Position numbers and translations under genes: made by a program. From positions 1-9,482 of the forward strand of contig DVNA01000155.1 in NCBI GenBank assembly GCA_018714665.1: a stretch of 9,482 nucleotides of DNA, read 5' to 3'. This document shows positions 6,652 to 9,482 of the stretch, piece after piece. This DNA is from Candidatus Gallibacteroides avistercoris (GTDB taxonomy: Bacteria > Bacteroidota > Bacteroidia > Bacteroidales > CHK158-818). Within the stretch, counting starts at the first letter, position 1. Each line of letters opens with the position of its first letter. The notes beneath the pieces were generated by a model. The model saw only the letters and a list, made by a program, of their open reading frames with translations, was not told the origin of the DNA and did not search any database.

Positions 6652-6659
6652 TACCTTTG
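6652..6659 (+). promoter_or_regulatory. Bacteroidetes-type promoter (-7 element) of the helicase gene
   Basis: TACCTTTG is a perfect match to TAnnTTTG. The nearest -33 core, TTG at 6626-6628, is 23 bases upstream, slightly longer than usual. The leader to the ATG at 6699 would be about 35 bases and includes AAAGGG at 6683-6688, a plausible Shine-Dalgarno-like sequence. Confidence 0.6.
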
Positions 6660-6698
6660 TAAAAGATAAGGTTATAAAAAACAAAGGGTGATTGTGTG

Positions 6699-8702
6699 AT
6701 GAAAATAGATACGAAAAATAAAGAGTTTCAGGATGCTCTGAATTTGATTCAACACACACGCCAGTCTGTGTTCCTTACAGGGAAAGCCGGTACTGGAAAA
6801 TCTACTTTCCTAAAATACATTTGCGAAAACACCCCCAAAAAACATGTCGTATTGGCCCCAACGGGAATTGCCGCCATCAATGCGGGAGGCAGTACGATAC
6901 ACTCGTTTTTTAAAATGCCGTTCCGCCCAATGCTTCCCGATGATCCGGATTTGAGCACCGCAGACAACCGTATCTATGAATTTCTGAAATACCGTTCCGA
7001 ACACCGGAAGCTGATACGAGAACTGGAATTGATTATCATCGACGAAATATCCATGGTACGCGCCGATATGATCGATTTTATAGACCGGGTTTTGCGGGTA
7101 TTTTCCGGGAATATGCGGCTCCCTTTCGGCGGGAAACAGCTGCTCTTCGTGGGCGATGTCTTTCAACTCGAACCGGTGGTTACCTCCGACGCCAAGGAGA
7201 TTCTGGACCGATATTATCCCAATGCCTTTTTCTTTTCGGCCCGGGTGTTCTCCGAGATAAAGCTGGTACCCATCGAACTGCAAAAAGTATATCGACAAAG
7301 CGATGCTCTTTTTGTCGATATTTTAGACCAGATTCGCAACAACAGCATCACCGACGAAGCCCTGAAAAGATTAAATTCCCGTTACGACCCATCATATGGG
7401 ACAGATCAGCATGACTTTTCCATCACGTTGGCCACCCGCCGCGACAACGTCGATTACATCAACGAAAAAAAATTGCAAGAACTACCCGACCCAGAAGTCT
7501 GTTTTACGGGCAACATCCAAGGAGACTTCCCTGAAAACAGCCTGCCTACTTCCAAAGAGCTGATACTGAAAAAAGGCGCACAAGTTATCTTTATTAAAAA
7601 CGACTACGACCGCCGTTGGGTAAACGGTACCATCGGTATCGTTTCGGAAATTACCGACGAGGGCAAGATATACGTATTGTTGGAGAACGGGGACGAGTGT
7701 GAGGTGGAAAAAGATTTATGGCGAAACATACGCTATACTTACAACGAAAAGGAAAAACGGGTGGAAGAAGAAGAGTTGGGCTCTTTTACCCAATATCCCA
7801 TGCGGTTGGCCTGGGCCATCACCGTGCATAAAAGTCAAGGGCTGACCTTTAACAAAGTGATTATCGACTTTACAGGAGGTAATGCCTTTGCGGCCGGACA
7901 AACATACGTAGCATTAAGCCGCTGTACCTCGCTTGAAGGAATTGTCCTAAAACGGACTATTCAAAAAAACGACATTTTTGTACGTCCCGAAATCGTATCG
8001 TTCAGCAAGCAATTCAACGACGACCGGCTGATAGAACAATCGCTCAAAGAGGCCAAGGCCGACCGGCTCTACCAACAGGCCGTACAAGCGTTTGACCGTT
8101 GTGAGTTTGATCGATTTACCGACACCCTTTTTGAAGCCGTTCATGCCCGAAACGATCTGGAAAAACCGGAAATCAAAAGGTTGATCCGAAAAAAGCTGAG
8201 CGTCATACAAACATTGAAAGAAAAAAACCGGCAGCTTGAAAAAGAGTTACACGAAAAAAAACAACAGCTGAAAGAGTACGCATACGAGTATTACCTGTTG
8301 GGAAACGAGTGCATCACAAAGGCCCAAGACACACGAGCTGCACTGGCCAACTTCGACAAGGCTCTGGCATTAGACCCGAATCTGGTGGACGCCTGGGTAC
8401 GAAAAGGCATTACGCTGCTGGATATGGACGAGCTAAACCAAGCGAGCAAATGTTTGAACGAAGCGGTACGCCTCAGCCCTCGCTCTTTCAAGGCGCTTTA
8501 CAACCGGGGGAAGCTGAGACAGCAAAACCACGATTACGAAGAGGCGTTGTCCGACCTGTTGCGGGCAGCAGCAGTCAAGCCCCAAAACCCGACCGTACAC
8601 GACCGCATCGGCGACCTCCTGGTCGTATTGGGGAAACCGAATCTCGCTGAAAAATACAAGGCAAAAGCCGAAAAGATAAGAAAAAAGAAAAAAACAGATT
8701 AA
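6699..8702 (+). CDS. Pif1/RecD2-like superfamily 1 DNA helicase with C-terminal coiled coil and TPR repeats
   Basis: This 667-residue protein joins a helicase to a protein-interaction tail. The frame starts one codon earlier with GTG, but the ATG at 6699 is preferred. The helicase motifs appear in order: Walker A GKAGTGKST (28-36), APTGIAA (53-59), Walker B IIIDEISMV with Asp115 and Glu116, GDVFQLEPV (152-160, Gln156), TVHKSQGLTFNKV (376-388) and YVALSRC with Arg408. This set is that of the SF1B Pif1/RecD family, 5' to 3' helicases. A charged heptad-like stretch (about 490-525) suggests a coiled coil. After it come about four TPR-like repeats (about 528-660), with typical marks such as ALANFDKALALDPN and the phase of about 34 residues. 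The C terminus is very basic (KIRKKKKTD). The actual substrate (R-loops, G-quadruplexes, replication forks) and TPR partner are unknown. An AsmA-like gene follows after 11 bases. Confidence 0.93.
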   Translation: MKIDTKNKEFQDALNLIQHTRQSVFLTGKAGTGKSTFLKYICENTPKKHVVLAPTGIAAINAGGSTIHSFFKMPFRPMLPDDPDLSTADNRIYEFLKYRSEHRKLIRELELIIIDEISMVRADMIDFIDRVLRVFSGNMRLPFGGKQLLFVGDVFQLEPVVTSDAKEILDRYYPNAFFFSARVFSEIKLVPIELQKVYRQSDALFVDILDQIRNNSITDEALKRLNSRYDPSYGTDQHDFSITLATRRDNVDYINEKKLQELPDPEVCFTGNIQGDFPENSLPTSKELILKKGAQVIFIKNDYDRRWVNGTIGIVSEITDEGKIYVLLENGDECEVEKDLWRNIRYTYNEKEKRVEEEELGSFTQYPMRLAWAITVHKSQGLTFNKVIIDFTGGNAFAAGQTYVALSRCTSLEGIVLKRTIQKNDIFVRPEIVSFSKQFNDDRLIEQSLKEAKADRLYQQAVQAFDRCEFDRFTDTLFEAVHARNDLEKPEIKRLIRKKLSVIQTLKEKNRQLEKELHEKKQQLKEYAYEYYLLGNECITKAQDTRAALANFDKALALDPNLVDAWVRKGITLLDMDELNQASKCLNEAVRLSPRSFKALYNRGKLRQQNHDYEEALSDLLRAAAVKPQNPTVHDRIGDLLVVLGKPNLAEKYKAKAEKIRKKKKTD

Positions 8703-8713
8703 TAAATTTGAGT

Positions 8714-9482
8714 ATGAAAAAGGTAGTAAAAGTTTCTGCAACCATTATCGCTATTTTTATTGTGTTGCTATTGGTCTTGCCATTTGCATTTAAGGACAAG
8801 ATTATTGGTATCGTCAAAGAAGAAGCCAATAAAATGCTCAATGCCAAGTTAGAATTTGAAGATCTGGACATCAGCTTTTTCAGCCATTTCCCCAAAGCAT
8901 CGATTGCGTTGGAGAATCTCTCCATTTCCGGAATCGGCGACTTTGAAAGAGACACCCTCGTATCGGCCAAAGAGATAGCCGTTGCCGTAGATGTCAGCAG
9001 CCTGTTTAACGACAAAGGTTTTGAAATCAGTTACGTGGGATTAAAAAATCCCAGCATAAACGCTATCAAGCAAAAAGACGGAAAAGTAAACTGGGACATC
9101 ATGAAACCGAGCGATACGCCCGAAGAGACATCCGAAGATGAATCGCCGTCGTCATTCTCCCTCAAACTGAACAACGTAACGATTCAAGACGGGACCATCC
9201 TCTTTTACGACGACTCCACCGCCATGAGTTTCTATACCGATAAACTGAACCTGAAACTAAAAGGCGACATGTCGGCCAAACAGAGTACGCTGGAATGTAA
9301 TATGCAAACCCAAGACATCTATTTCGGCATGGGAAAAGTGCCGTATCTGAAAGATGCCGAATTCACAATGAAAATGGACGTGAATGCAGACTTTGAAAAC
9401 CAGAAATTCACATTCGACGAAAACCAGCTTCAACTGAACGCCATACAACTGAACCTGGATGGATGGATTGCTCTGTTAGAAG
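8714..9482 (+). CDS. AsmA-like membrane-anchored protein (3' end outside window)
   Basis: An open frame begins with ATG at 8714 and continues for 256 codons to the window edge without a stop. It begins MKKVVKVSATIIAIFIVLLL, a basic start followed by one hydrophobic segment (about 7-26) that acts as a signal anchor, with the rest placed in the periplasm. The next part, with amphipathic strands such as LEFEDLDISFFSHFPKASIA, ENLSISG and KEIAVAVDVSSLF, is the pattern of the AsmA N-terminal region, a family of large proteins of the inner-membrane/envelope space related to lipid-transfer bridges (TamB, YhdP, AsmA). A Ser/Glu/Asp-rich linker lies at about 136-148. AsmA-family proteins in Bacteroidota are commonly 800 residues or more, so most of the protein is missing. 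The short gap after the helicase gene suggests co-transcription, although the functions do not obviously match. Confidence 0.85.
   Translation, partial: MKKVVKVSATIIAIFIVLLLVLPFAFKDKIIGIVKEEANKMLNAKLEFEDLDISFFSHFPKASIALENLSISGIGDFERDTLVSAKEIAVAVDVSSLFNDKGFEISYVGLKNPSINAIKQKDGKVNWDIMKPSDTPEETSEDESPSSFSLKLNNVTIQDGTILFYDDSTAMSFYTDKLNLKLKGDMSAKQSTLECNMQTQDIYFGMGKVPYLKDAEFTMKMDVNADFENQKFTFDENQLQLNAIQLNLDGWIALLE

Noticed and set aside
8309..8650. Plus-strand open frame of 113 codons inside the helicase 3' part
   Set aside because: It is a shifted frame over the TPR-coding region; the TPR reading has clear family structure and this one has none.

Overview
The window looks like ordinary chromosomal DNA from a member of the Bacteroidota, probably the order Bacteroidales. 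The evidence is promoters of the Bacteroidetes type (TTG/TTTG, about 20 bases, then TAnnTTTG), short leaders with weak or no Shine-Dalgarno sequences, moderate GC content, and the gene families present. I cannot name a genus. I see no tRNA, rRNA, transposase, phage gene or CRISPR array.

Region 1 (1-3179, minus strand) is one compact operon read right to left: purU (10-formyl-THF deformylase), a TlpA-like thioredoxin lipoprotein, hisH, hisA and hisF (cut by the window edge). Gaps are 2 to 9 bases, with one 4-base ATGA overlap. A TATATTTG promoter element sits just before purU. HisA makes the substrate for the HisH-HisF glutamine amidotransferase/cyclase, which releases AICAR, a purine intermediate. 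AICAR is then formylated with 10-formyl-THF, the cofactor that PurU hydrolyses. The histidine and one-carbon genes are therefore metabolically related, while the thioredoxin lipoprotein is the odd member.

Region 2 (3152-3478) is non-coding. It holds the purU promoter on the minus strand and, on the plus strand, a perfect 50-bp direct repeat at 83-bp spacing. Each copy carries promoter elements, and the second copy has a full consensus promoter immediately before the next gene.

Region 3 (3479-4930, plus) encodes a stand-alone ABC protein with two ATPase domains, resembling ModF/PhrA. Its first ATPase half lacks the catalytic Glu and the switch His. Convergent to it is nhaC (4999-6447, minus), a Na+/H+ antiporter.

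Region 4 (6448-6698) is a divergent intergenic region with a promoter at each end and a nested inverted repeat between them. It is followed by a Pif1/RecD2-like helicase fused to a coiled coil and TPR repeats (6699-8702). Eleven bases later an AsmA-like membrane-anchored protein begins (8714 to the window end, incomplete).

No whole new system is evident. The most interesting points are the duplicated promoter repeat, the asymmetric ABC ATPase, the helicase-TPR fusion, and the nested palindrome between nhaC and the helicase gene.
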